From Bacteroidales bacterium (GTDB taxonomy: Bacteria; Bacteroidota; Bacteroidia; Bacteroidales; JAQXIO01): 40,770 nucleotides of DNA. Made by a program: the position numbers and the translations under genes. The stretch covers positions 1 through 40,770 of the forward strand of contig JAQXIO010000057.1 of assembly GCA_029007825.1 (NCBI GenBank). Direction: 5' to 3'. This document shows positions 32,440 to 40,770 of the stretch, one piece after another. The notes below the pieces were generated by a model. The model was not told the DNA's origin and ran no database searches. It was given only the letters and a program-made list of their open reading frames with translations. Each line of letters opens with the position of its first letter. Position 1 is the first letter of the stretch.

Positions 32440-33468
32440 ATGAATGAGATTAAAATATTTATTGATCCATTATCTAGAATGCTTTATTCTTCATTTTATA
32501 TTCAAGGATTATATGATATATATGGGAGAGGTAATGTAAGGTTTAGTTCGAAATATTTTAAGGATTTGGATCGAAGAAATGAATCTCATTCTTTTGACCA
32601 TTATATGGCATATGTTATTAAGGATGGAAATAAAATTCAAAAGATTATAATAGATTTTAGAGATAAGATATCTATTAAGAAAAATGCGTATTTATGGTGT
32701 GATAAATATGCTAAAGTTAATTTTAATAAAGCGTTGACAGCCCCATCCTACTATAAGAAAATAATTTCTATTCCTCCGAGTTTTGGTATTCGTATATGGA
32801 GTTTGGAAGAAACGGTTAGATTTTGTTTGCTTAATTTAATTGAATGTGCTTTTAATCCTTTGAATGGATTAAAAGCACATTTGCTCGATTATATAAGTCA
32901 ATATATGCGCTTCCCGATTACGGCATATAATCCTGTTGACGCAAAGGACAATTATATTTTTCATGCTTCGACTTTATGGGCAGTGCAAAATTGTAAGGAA
33001 AAAACCAATGTATTAAGAAAATCATTTATTGAAATTTGTAGATCATTGAGTGACATATCTTTTGAAGGTGGTTTGTATGTTCCGGATGAGGTTTTTGATA
33101 AAGAATATGAACATTTGGTTTTTAGGAAGAAATATTCTATAAAAGAGTATATTGATAAAATAAAAATGTCAGCAGTTGTTTTTAATACACCTGCTGTACA
33201 TAATTGTCATGGTTGGAAGTTAGGTGAATATTTAGCAATGGGAAAGGCTATTGTAACAACTCCTCTTTCGAACGAATTGCCTCAGATGCTTTGTGATGGA
33301 AAAGATATTGTTATAGTATCTAATAATGATGAACTTAAGGAAAAAATCTTAACAATATTAAAAAATCCGGAGTATCGTAAAAGTTTAGAGAATAATTCTC
33401 AAATATATTATTCCAAATATGTAGCGCCGCAAAGGGTGATAGAATTAATAAATAATACTTTCTTATAA
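32440..33468 (+). CDS. Glycosyltransferase (GT-B fold, unassigned)
   Basis: A 342-residue protein without signal peptide. Its N-terminal two thirds show no motif I recognise. The C-terminal part has the donor-binding layout of GT-B enzymes: VVFNTPAVHNCHGWKLGEYLAMGKAIVTTPLSNELPQ, then a run IVSNNDELKEKILTILKNPEYRKSLENN and a closing helix. The usual E-x7-E pair is replaced by WKLGEYLAMG, a variant seen in Bacteroides glycan loci. It lies between the epimerase and the dehydrogenase and is more AT-rich than either. Acceptor and donor are unknown; GalNAcA is one possibility (inference). Confidence 0.75.
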   Translation: MNEIKIFIDPLSRMLYSSFYIQGLYDIYGRGNVRFSSKYFKDLDRRNESHSFDHYMAYVIKDGNKIQKIIIDFRDKISIKKNAYLWCDKYAKVNFNKALTAPSYYKKIISIPPSFGIRIWSLEETVRFCLLNLIECAFNPLNGLKAHLLDYISQYMRFPITAYNPVDAKDNYIFHASTLWAVQNCKEKTNVLRKSFIEICRSLSDISFEGGLYVPDEVFDKEYEHLVFRKKYSIKEYIDKIKMSAVVFNTPAVHNCHGWKLGEYLAMGKAIVTTPLSNELPQMLCDGKDIVIVSNNDELKEKILTILKNPEYRKSLENNSQIYYSKYVAPQRVIELINNTFL

Positions 33469-33489
33469 AGTGATTAAAGAGGATAATCT

Positions 33490-34752
33490 ATGCAGGACAT
33501 AAAAATTTGTGTAATAGGGTTGGGCTATGTGGGCTTACCATTAGCCCGTTTGTTTTCAACGAAATATAAGACAATAGGCTTTGATTTAAACTCCAATAGA
33601 GTCGCGTCTTTAATGGCGGGTCACGATGCAACGTTAGAAGTGGCGGATGAGCTTTTACAAAATGCAATAGCGAATGATTTTGTTTGTACATCAAATATAG
33701 AGGATATTCGAGATTGTAATTTTTATATTGTTGCAGTACCGACTCCAGTTGATAAAAATCATAATCCAGATTTATCTCCTTTATATGGAGCTAGTACAAC
33801 AATTGGAAAAGTCCTTAAGAGAGGAGATATTGTGGTTTATGAATCTACAGTTTATCCGGGAGTGACGGAGGAAGAGTGTATTCCTGTGATAGAGAAAATT
33901 TCTGGGCTAAAATTCAATATTGATTTTTTTGCAGGTTATTCACCGGAACGGATTAATCCGGGTGACAAAGAACATACTGTTGAAAAAATAAAGAAGGTAA
34001 CATCGGGATCAACCCCCAAAGTGGCGAAGATTGTTAATAATGTATATGCTTCTGTCATACAGGCAGGAACACATCTGGCACCTTCTATAAAAGTAGCAGA
34101 AGCGGCCAAAGTAATCGAAAATTCACAAAGAGATATTAATATTGCGTTTGTGAATGAATTATCTAAGATATTTAACCGTATGGGAATTGATACACAGGCT
34201 GTTTTAGAGGCAGCTTCTACAAAATGGAATTTTATGCCATTTAAGCCTGGTTTGGTAGGTGGTCATTGCATAGGTGTAGACCCGTATTATTTAGCCCAAT
34301 GTGCTCAACATTATGGTTATCATCCTGAAATTATATTAGCTGGACGAAGAATGAATGACGGAATGGGTGAATACGTTGCTACAGAGGTTATAAGGTGTAT
34401 GATTCTTAAAGATATAAAAGTAAAGGGAGCAGATGTATTGATATTAGGAATTACATTTAAAGAAAATTGTCCCGATGTGCGTAATACCAAGATCGTAGAT
34501 GTTGTATATACGTTGCAAAATTATGGAATAAATGTAACGATTTATGACCCGTTGGCTTCTACAGTTGAAGTAAAACAAGAATATGGTGTAGAGATATCCA
34601 ATAGTTTGCCGGAGAAAAAATTTCAGGCTGTTGTTTTAGGGGTCGCTCACAATGAATTTTTATCATTAGATATCAATTCGTTAGTAGAAAACAGAGGTGT
34701 AATCTATGATGTAAAAGGTATTTTGTCTATAAATGTAGATGGGAAGTTGTAA
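33490..34752 (+). CDS. UDP-N-acetylhexosamine 6-dehydrogenase (TviB/WbpO-like)
   Basis: A 420-residue enzyme of the UDP-glucose/GDP-mannose dehydrogenase family, which oxidises C6 twice to the uronic acid. It has the NAD site GLGYVGLPLA (about residues 10-19), the FAGYSPERINPGDKEHT loop, the central helix VAEAAKVIENSQRDINIAFVNEL, the catalytic Cys260 in GGHCIGVDPYYL, and the C-terminal domain GITFKENCPDVRNTKIVDV. The wording SPERINPGD and GHCIGVDPYYLA fits the WbpO/TviB branch (UDP-GalNAc or UDP-GlcNAc) more than Ugd. It has a partner in the upstream C4-epimerase. Confidence 0.9.
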   Translation: MQDIKICVIGLGYVGLPLARLFSTKYKTIGFDLNSNRVASLMAGHDATLEVADELLQNAIANDFVCTSNIEDIRDCNFYIVAVPTPVDKNHNPDLSPLYGASTTIGKVLKRGDIVVYESTVYPGVTEEECIPVIEKISGLKFNIDFFAGYSPERINPGDKEHTVEKIKKVTSGSTPKVAKIVNNVYASVIQAGTHLAPSIKVAEAAKVIENSQRDINIAFVNELSKIFNRMGIDTQAVLEAASTKWNFMPFKPGLVGGHCIGVDPYYLAQCAQHYGYHPEIILAGRRMNDGMGEYVATEVIRCMILKDIKVKGADVLILGITFKENCPDVRNTKIVDVVYTLQNYGINVTIYDPLASTVEVKQEYGVEISNSLPEKKFQAVVLGVAHNEFLSLDINSLVENRGVIYDVKGILSINVDGKL

Positions 34753-34755
34753 AGA

Positions 34756-36204
34756 ATGGAATTGGACGATATACAGGTAAATAATCATATTAAAAAAGGT
34801 TTTTTGTGGACATCATTTAATCGCTTTAGCTCATTAATAGTTCAGTTAATAGCTATGGTGGTATTGGCAAGGCTTTTATCACCTTCTGACTTTGCTTTAA
34901 TGGGAATTGTAACGTTTTTTTTATCTTTGTCGAGTATTCTTGTCGATTCGGGAATGGACGGCGTTTTAATAGCGACCAAAAATGTGGAAGATATTGATTA
35001 TTCAACTTTGTTTATCTATAATCTTCTTATTAGTTTATCACTGTTTTTATTATTTTTCCTGTCATCTGGTCTAATTGCCCGGTTTTACAATATGGAGGAA
35101 TTGACCCTTATCATAAAGTTTAGTAGTTTGTCAATTGTTATCTCTGCATTAGGTAAAATTCAGGTCGTACGTCTAGCTAGAGAATTGCGTTATAAAGAAT
35201 TGGGATTGGCTTCTTTCTGTGGAAGTGTTTGTTCATTGATAGCTGCGATATTAATGGCATTGAATGGTTATGGAGTTTGGGCATTGATTGTCCAAAATTT
35301 GGTTTTAGTGTCAACAACGCTTTTGGTTCAATATTTATATAGTCGGTATATTCCTGTTTTGAGATTCTCATATGCCTCTTTTAAGAAACAATGGCGTTTT
35401 GGAATTTATCTTTTCTTGTCATCTTCATTGCAGACTGTTTACAATAATGTTTTTTTGCTTGTTTTCCCCAAAGTTTCAACACTCTCTTTTTCTGGCTTGT
35501 ATAGCCAGGCTAGTCGTATACAACAGCTTCCTGCCGGATTGTTTGCTATGATTATGGATGGTGCTATGTTTCCTATTTTATCGAAAATACATGAACCTGA
35601 ACGATTTAAGGATGTAGTTCGACGATTTGCTTTACGTTTTTATTTATTTACCTTTTTTGCGTTTTTGGCATTGTCGTTAATAGCCAAAAGTCTGGTACTA
35701 ATTGTATTGGGTAAGCAGTGGATTGAAGCCGGAAGTGTATTGGCAATATTGTGTTTATCCGGTATAGGTATGATGGTAATGGCTACAGTTCGGAATATTT
35801 TTAAATCAATTTTGAAAACTAAAATTATCTTTAAATTGGAGATTTATAAAACTGTTATTGGGTTGAGTATTTTAGGAATCGCGTTATTGGGTGGTGATTG
35901 GATCATTCTTTGGGGAATTGTTTTGGCTTCGTTGCTTTTAGCCGTTATATCGATTTTTATGCTTGCGGTAAATAGTAATTATAAAATAAAAGAGCAGCTA
36001 CAAGATATTTTTAGACCATTAATGATTGTAGCTCCGGGATATTTGCTTTGTCAGATAATATCTGTTGTTATGAATACTCAACAAATTATAGATTCCGTTT
36101 TATTGTTGTTAATGTATATTGTTTCAACCTTTATAATCGGATTATTGGTGAAAAATCCGGATATATACGGCATTTATTGTTATATAAAGAATAATTTTTT
36201 ATAG
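34756..36204 (+). CDS. Repeat-unit flippase (Wzx, polysaccharide-transport/MOP family)
   Basis: A 482-residue inner-membrane protein with about 12-14 transmembrane helices. The opening KKGFLWTSFNRFSSLIVQLIAMVVLARLLSPSDFALMG is the standard start of the WzxC-like branch of lipid-linked oligosaccharide flippases; SDFALMGIV and YNNVFLLVFPKVSTLSFSGLYSQASRIQQLP fit it too. It turns the undecaprenyl-linked repeat unit to the periplasmic face. It begins three bases after the dehydrogenase stop, so it is in the same operon. Confidence 0.9.
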   Translation: MELDDIQVNNHIKKGFLWTSFNRFSSLIVQLIAMVVLARLLSPSDFALMGIVTFFLSLSSILVDSGMDGVLIATKNVEDIDYSTLFIYNLLISLSLFLLFFLSSGLIARFYNMEELTLIIKFSSLSIVISALGKIQVVRLARELRYKELGLASFCGSVCSLIAAILMALNGYGVWALIVQNLVLVSTTLLVQYLYSRYIPVLRFSYASFKKQWRFGIYLFLSSSLQTVYNNVFLLVFPKVSTLSFSGLYSQASRIQQLPAGLFAMIMDGAMFPILSKIHEPERFKDVVRRFALRFYLFTFFAFLALSLIAKSLVLIVLGKQWIEAGSVLAILCLSGIGMMVMATVRNIFKSILKTKIIFKLEIYKTVIGLSILGIALLGGDWIILWGIVLASLLLAVISIFMLAVNSNYKIKEQLQDIFRPLMIVAPGYLLCQIISVVMNTQQIIDSVLLLLMYIVSTFIIGLLVKNPDIYGIYCYIKNNFL

Positions 36205-36211
36205 ATATATT

Positions 36212-36747
36212 ATGATGAAAATAATCTCTTTCCTCTAGTAGGATATATTTGAAATTTCTTTCAAATGAACAGTTTGCAAAGCATATTAGAGTGAAAATTG
36301 GAAGAAACTGTTCTAGTTGGTAGTCGATTTTTTTCGTCTGAGCCATATTTAATAACAATAGGCGATCATGTGCAGATCACAGATAATGTTCGTTTTTTTA
36401 CTCATGGAGGAGGATGGGTATTAAGGTCTGAGATGCCGGATTTGGATACATTTGGAAAAATTAAAATACAGAATAATGTTTATATTGGTTCTGGGAGTTT
36501 AATTATGCCTGGTGTTATAATTGGAAATAACGTAATAATAGGTGCCGGATTTGTAGTTACTAAAAGTATTCTTTCTAACGTTGTAGTTGCAGGAAATCCG
36601 GCCAAGATTATTGGATCATATGAACAATATCGGGAAAAGACATTATTGAAGAATGTACATTCAAAAATGATGACATCGGTGGAAAAACGGAAATATTTAT
36701 TGTCATTACCTGATGAAGATTTTATTGTAAAAGATTATATGAGATGA
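36212..36747 (+). pseudogene. Hexapeptide-repeat acetyltransferase gene broken by two frameshifts
   Basis: Three overlapping frames together give one protein of the left-handed beta-helix acetyltransferase type. Frame 1 from the ATG at 36212 reads MMKIISFL and stops at 36236. Frame 2 continues as RIYLKFLSNEQFAKHIRVKIGRNC. Frame 3 (from about 36313) reads LVGSRFFSSEPYLITIGDHVQIT and stays open to 36747, through the IGSGSLIMPGVIIGNNVIIGAGFVV hexapeptides. Each shift is one base too many; dropping a T at 36311-36312 gives the smooth join GRNC-LVGSRFF. The last 149 residues are intact but without a good start (only TTG at 36298, just behind a TGA). Its ATGA stop couples it to the polymerase gene. 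It would have put acetyl groups on a sugar. Real loss or two sequencing errors cannot be told apart here. Confidence 0.75.
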
Positions 36748-38207
36748 ATTTCTTGGATAGGAACATATCATTCTTTGTATATGCAATCTTATTGATTGTT
36801 ACGCTTATCCTTTATATTCTCGATAGTGAATATTATGATGAGGCAGGACTTCTGTTTACTGTCTCTATGGCATTAGTAGCCCTTGTCGTATTTATATTTC
36901 AGAAAGAACCTCTCTTCCCTATTAGAGCCAATTATTTTAGAATAATTGTGTTATTTACATTTTCTTATGTAATTGTTCATTTTCAAATGTATGTAGATCT
37001 GTTGTTAAAAAATACGACAATTGATTATTTGTGCAATTTTGCAGCTCCAAAGTCTATAAATAAAGGAGCATTGCTGTCATTAGGCGGTCTGATTGCTTTA
37101 TTTATTGGATATACTATATATGTTCCCTCCCAGAAGCGATTAAAAGTTGAGCCACTGCGGCGTTCTGTGATTATTTATCCTGTAAAGTGGCTTAATATTG
37201 CCTATGTTTTGCTTTTTGTTTGGTTTGTCGTTCAAAATGGGGCTGATTATTTAGCGGGAGGTTATTCTCAGGAAAGTATTACGTTGAGGGAAGGTACAGC
37301 TGCAGCCTATTCTGAACTATTGTTCAATGTATGCTTCTATGTATTGCTCTTGATTAATTGTAGGAACAGTTATTTAAAAGGAGTGAAATCTTTATGGCAA
37401 TATATATCTTCTTTGGGGTGGATACTTAATTGCTGTTTGGTTTTATATTTGCTTCTTGTTCTGTTTTCAGGTGATAGAGGTCCGATCATTTATTCTATTG
37501 CAGCTTATTTTTACTCTTATTTGTTAGCAACAAGAAAAAAATATAAATTGTGGCATTTTATATTGTTCTTTTTCATTGCGGCGACAGGTATCACTATTTT
37601 AGGCGTAGTGAGATCTTTGGATAACAATTATTCTTTTTCTTCCCGCTTATTGGATGCAACGCGCCGGATGGAATATATCCAGAATAGTATTTCTCCGTCT
37701 ACAACAGAGTTGGCTGGATCGGTTCGTGTTTTGCATTATGCTGTCGATTATGTGCCTCAACATAATCCTTTTTTTGATGGTAAATTTAAAGTTCGTGAGA
37801 TATTGGCTGTTTTTCCTTTTTCGAGCAGCGTAACGAATATGATTTTTCAGGATCCGTGGCATGAGGCCGGAAGTGGTGCTTTTTTAACATGGGTAGAGCA
37901 AGGTGATAATCCTACAAGTGGGGCGGGGTCGACCGTAGTGGCCGATTTGTATCTTGATTTTGGTATGTATGGTGTGCTGTGGGGATTGTTTTTATTTGGA
38001 TTGTTATTGCGGAAGATAGATATTTATCTTTATTGTATTGATTTTAATAGGATTCCTTTGTTTTATAGGGTCTTGGCTGTTTTTCTTTTTTCGAAGGCCA
38101 TTTATATCCCTCGATCTTCAATCTTATTCGAATTAAGATCTATTGTTTGGATTTTCGTTGTGATTTACTTTTATGAATTAATAATGAGAAAAAATGTCAG
38201 AAGATAA
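36744..38207 (+). CDS. O-antigen-type repeat unit polymerase (Wzy-like)
   Basis: A 487-residue protein with about eleven to twelve transmembrane helices and little sequence conservation, as is normal for Wzy. The motif LFSGDRGPIIYSIAAYFYSYLL, the long periplasmic loop with AGSVRVLHYAVDYVPQHNPFF, and GSTVVADLYLDFGMYGVLWGLFLFG are those of oligosaccharide repeat unit polymerases. It links repeat units at the outer face of the inner membrane. It overlaps the acetyltransferase stop by four bases and the next gene by 14. Confidence 0.85.
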   Translation: MNFLDRNISFFVYAILLIVTLILYILDSEYYDEAGLLFTVSMALVALVVFIFQKEPLFPIRANYFRIIVLFTFSYVIVHFQMYVDLLLKNTTIDYLCNFAAPKSINKGALLSLGGLIALFIGYTIYVPSQKRLKVEPLRRSVIIYPVKWLNIAYVLLFVWFVVQNGADYLAGGYSQESITLREGTAAAYSELLFNVCFYVLLLINCRNSYLKGVKSLWQYISSLGWILNCCLVLYLLLVLFSGDRGPIIYSIAAYFYSYLLATRKKYKLWHFILFFFIAATGITILGVVRSLDNNYSFSSRLLDATRRMEYIQNSISPSTTELAGSVRVLHYAVDYVPQHNPFFDGKFKVREILAVFPFSSSVTNMIFQDPWHEAGSGAFLTWVEQGDNPTSGAGSTVVADLYLDFGMYGVLWGLFLFGLLLRKIDIYLYCIDFNRIPLFYRVLAVFLFSKAIYIPRSSILFELRSIVWIFVVIYFYELIMRKNVRR

Positions 38208-39315
38208 GGTTAGAGTCTTATTTTTAGTGGCTTCCTTAAATTCGGGAGGAATTGAAAATTATTTATTAAGGTATCTCGATTATGATAGCGGGCTTTCTGC
38301 GTTTGTTTTGTGTAAAACCGGAGAGGGTGGAGATTTGGAATCTAAATACATGCGGCGTTTAGGTAATAATGCTATTATAAAGCTTAAGATTGGTTATTTT
38401 GATATTTTTTCCTGGATAAAACTAAAAAGAATCATTAAAAAGAATAAGATTGATATCGTCTGTGATTTTTCAGGAAATTTTGCTGGCATACCGATGATGA
38501 TTTCCGCTCAAGCTGGGGTAAGTAAGCGCTATACCTTTTATCGGGGTTCTACGAATCATTTTAAGGAAGATATTTTTAGACTTGCCTATAATAATTGGGT
38601 AAGATGGTTGGTTAAAAGATATGCAACCCGGATTTTATCTAATTCAGAAGCTGCTCTTGATTTTTTTTATCCTGGATGGAGGGTGCATAATGTTCGTTTC
38701 GATGTGATATACAATGGAATTGATGATAATTTCTTTTTAGAAGAATATGATAAAAGGCGCGTACGGAATGAACTCGAGATTCCGCAAGAGGCATTTGTCG
38801 TAGGGCATACTGGACGATATAATTATGCGAAAAATCATAAAACAATCTTGGCTGTAGCTAAACGTCTGTGTCTTCAGCATAAATTACTGTATTTTGTATT
38901 GATCGGAAAAGGTACGGAGGCTCACTTGAAAACAGAAGTAGATAATTGGGGATTGTCGGAACAAATAAGAATACTTGGCTACAGAGATGATATTGGACGT
39001 TTATTGTCTTGTATGGATTTGTTTTACTTTCCTTCCATAACAGAAGGACAGCCCAATTCGTTGATAGAAGCTATGGTAAAAGGACTGCCAGTGCTTGCTT
39101 CCGATATTGCGCCTGTTCGAGAATGTATTCCTGGGGAAATGCAGGAAACTCTTGTCGGTGCGGAAGATGTTGATATGGCAGTCAACAGAATAGAGGAATT
39201 TTATAACTCTCCGCAACTAATGGTTCGAAATATTTGTACTGGTTGGGCCAGGAAAACTTTTAGTGCGAATCGGCAATTTGAGAAGTTTAAATATTTATTA
39301 TCTAATAAAGATTGA
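38194..39315 (+). CDS. Glycosyltransferase, GT4-like
   Basis: A 373-residue cytosolic GT-B enzyme. The N-terminal NSGGIENYLLRYL marks the acceptor domain of the GT4 group; the donor domain begins near VVGHTGRYNYAKNHKTILAV and includes the E-x7-E motif in PSITEGQPNSLIEAMVKGLPVLASD. Retaining transfer from a nucleotide sugar is typical. Its start overlaps the polymerase gene by 14 bases. Donor and linkage are unknown. Confidence 0.9.
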   Translation: MSEDKVRVLFLVASLNSGGIENYLLRYLDYDSGLSAFVLCKTGEGGDLESKYMRRLGNNAIIKLKIGYFDIFSWIKLKRIIKKNKIDIVCDFSGNFAGIPMMISAQAGVSKRYTFYRGSTNHFKEDIFRLAYNNWVRWLVKRYATRILSNSEAALDFFYPGWRVHNVRFDVIYNGIDDNFFLEEYDKRRVRNELEIPQEAFVVGHTGRYNYAKNHKTILAVAKRLCLQHKLLYFVLIGKGTEAHLKTEVDNWGLSEQIRILGYRDDIGRLLSCMDLFYFPSITEGQPNSLIEAMVKGLPVLASDIAPVRECIPGEMQETLVGAEDVDMAVNRIEEFYNSPQLMVRNICTGWARKTFSANRQFEKFKYLLSNKD

Positions 39316-40497
39316 ATGGAGTTGATTTTTATAACAGAGGGACGTTTTATAAAAAAACAAGATGGTTTAATTTACAGTTTTGGTGATGGTTTCTCTGATT
39401 CGGTATGGGATAGATATTTGGCTAAGTTTAATAAGGTGACAGTGATGGCGAGAGTCTTATCTGTAACGGATGATTTAATTGATTCTGGAGAATACCTTGT
39501 TCCTTGCAATAATGTCTCTTTTATTGAATTGCCATATTATATTGGTCCTGCGGAATTTTTGAAAAAAGTAAGAAATATAAAGAAAGTCATTAACCGGAAC
39601 CTTGTTCCTGGAAAAGCGTATATTTGTAGAGTTCCGGGACAAATAGGAACGATGGTTTCGAAAGCACTGGAAAAGGAAAACATTCCTTACGCGGTAGAAG
39701 TCGTAGGCGATCCATGGGAGGTTTTTGCTCCGGGAGGATTAGAACATCCGTTTCGTTTTTTTTTCAGGTACAAAGGACTATTTGATTTAAAGAGAGTCGT
39801 GGCCAATTCGGCAGCAGGGTTATATGTTACCTGTAATAGTTTGCAAAAACGTTATCCCGTGAAAAAATCGGTCTTTCAAATATCGGCCTCTGATGTGCAG
39901 TTGTCAAGTTTTTCTAGACCGTCTTCTCCAAAAATATTGGTAGATAAAGGATCTTATAAATTAATATCTATAGGTTCTTTGGCGCAAATGTATAAAGCTC
40001 CGGATATCTTGATGAAGGCCTTAAGTGTTTTGAAAAAACGCAATATATCATGCACCTTGACTTGGTTGGGTGATGGTGTTTTTAAGCAAGACATGATTGC
40101 TCTGAGTGAACGACTTGGAGTTGCTGATATTGTTGATTTTAGGGGAAATGTTTCTTCTAAGGAAGTTGCTGGCTGTTTGTCGGAATCTGATATTTTTTTG
40201 TTGGTTTCCCGCACTGAAGGGTTGCCTAGGGCCTTAGTTGAAGCAATGAGTATGGGGTTGCCTTGTATTGGTACCTCTGTTGGTGGGATTCCGGAATTAT
40301 TGGAAAAGTCTGTTTTAGTTCCTAAAAATAATGTTGAAACTTTAGTCGATAAAATTATATTTATGCTTTCGAATAAAGATTTCACAAATAAACAGGCAGA
40401 AAGAAATCTAAAAATGTCTGGAAATTTTGACGAAGCCGAGTTGCAAACAAGGCGAGAGGCTTTTTTAAGTAAAGTTATAGAAATTTCAAAAGAATGA
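39316..40497 (+). CDS. Glycosyltransferase, GT4-like
   Basis: A 393-residue GT-B enzyme. The N-terminal domain is less typical (IYSFGDGFSDSVWDRYLAKF, a form seen in Bacteroides loci); the donor domain has LISIGSLAQMYKAPDILMKAL, TWLGDGVFKQDM and the E-x7-E motif in SRTEGLPRALVEAMSMGLPCIGTSVGG. Its ATG follows the stop of the previous gene immediately, and its own stop overlaps the next start (ATGA), so all three transferases are coupled. Confidence 0.9.
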   Translation: MELIFITEGRFIKKQDGLIYSFGDGFSDSVWDRYLAKFNKVTVMARVLSVTDDLIDSGEYLVPCNNVSFIELPYYIGPAEFLKKVRNIKKVINRNLVPGKAYICRVPGQIGTMVSKALEKENIPYAVEVVGDPWEVFAPGGLEHPFRFFFRYKGLFDLKRVVANSAAGLYVTCNSLQKRYPVKKSVFQISASDVQLSSFSRPSSPKILVDKGSYKLISIGSLAQMYKAPDILMKALSVLKKRNISCTLTWLGDGVFKQDMIALSERLGVADIVDFRGNVSSKEVAGCLSESDIFLLVSRTEGLPRALVEAMSMGLPCIGTSVGGIPELLEKSVLVPKNNVETLVDKIIFMLSNKDFTNKQAERNLKMSGNFDEAELQTRREAFLSKVIEISKE

Positions 40498-40770
40498 GAG
40501 TCTTACAGCTTATAAAAACGTCATTTGGTGCAGGGTGGGCCTTGCGACATGTGAAAGAACTTGTAAAATATGGAGTAGAAGTGCATGTCGCATTGCCAGT
40601 TGATGGACCTTTGGTGAAAAAATATGAAGAAGTTGGTGCGTATGTGCATGAATTAAATTATAGTCTTAAAAATATATTGGGAACAATAAAAGGACTAAGA
40701 AAAATTGTTGCTCAGGTTCAACCGGATATTATTCATAGCCATTTTGTTTTAACTACTTTGATTATGCGTT
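40494..40770 (+). CDS. Glycosyltransferase, N-terminal part, cut by window edge
   Basis: A frame opening at the ATGA overlap at 40494 and still open at the last base, 92 codons. MRVLQLIKTSFGAGWALRHV, KELVKYGVEVHVALPVDGPLVKKYEEVGA and QPDIIHSHF are the N-terminal acceptor domain of a GT4-like glycosyltransferase. The donor domain lies beyond the window. Confidence 0.85.
   Translation, partial: MRVLQLIKTSFGAGWALRHVKELVKYGVEVHVALPVDGPLVKKYEEVGAYVHELNYSLKNILGTIKGLRKIVAQVQPDIIHSHFVLTTLIMR

Overview
The window looks like chromosomal DNA of a Bacteroidota species, most likely order Bacteroidales. The reasons are: many genes are preceded by the Bacteroidota sigma-factor -7 box TAnnTTTG a short distance from the start codon; there are Bacteroidales-type small proteins (DUF4494, a DUF5056-like and a DUF6249-like membrane protein); there is a TatA/TatC pair without TatB; and the right end is a Bacteroides-style surface polysaccharide locus. 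I cannot name the genus from sequence alone.

Left part (1-7.8 kb): a secreted Spy-like protein with a Cys/Met/His tail, a tandem dyad repeat, the twin-arginine translocase (tatA-tatC, minus strand) divergent from fabD, an RclA-type flavin disulfide reductase, and a glgB-manA operon (minus strand).

Middle part (7.8-24 kb), mostly transport and housekeeping: a CPA2 cation/proton antiporter followed by an overlapping ABM-fold protein; an AspT/YidE-type transporter with a MATE exporter (minus); an ECF sigma factor with two small membrane partners (minus); a long minus-strand run of HAD phosphatase, sodium/solute symporter, EngB GTPase, DUF4494, YggS and a dihydroorotate-dehydrogenase-like flavoprotein, closed by a terminator; an unrecognised ATP-grasp-like gene on plus; and a glycerate kinase plus GntP permease operon (minus) whose probable terminator lies inside the 3' end of the convergent ATP-grasp-like gene.

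Accessory part (24-27.4 kb): an 800-residue secreted protein joining a GH30-like glycoside hydrolase to about seven ankyrin repeats. It is followed by tRNA-Asp with a textbook promoter, a strong inverted repeat, and a tyrosine-integrase gene cut down to its N-terminal arm-binding domain. This looks like the scar of an integrative element at the tRNA.

Right part (27.4-40.77 kb): thioredoxin, then a promoter with a roughly 335-base untranslated leader, then a co-directional, visibly more AT-rich polysaccharide operon. It contains the export lipoprotein (Wza-like), chain-length regulator/tyrosine kinase (Wzc-like), UDP-HexNAc C4-epimerase, glycosyltransferase, UDP-HexNAc dehydrogenase, Wzx flippase, an acetyltransferase that reads only through two frameshifts, Wzy polymerase and three further glycosyltransferases, the last cut by the window edge. 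The epimerase and dehydrogenase together predict a HexNAc-uronic acid (for example GalNAcA) in the repeat unit, polymerised by a Wzx/Wzy route. No initiating sugar-phosphate transferase is visible, so the locus should continue beyond the window.
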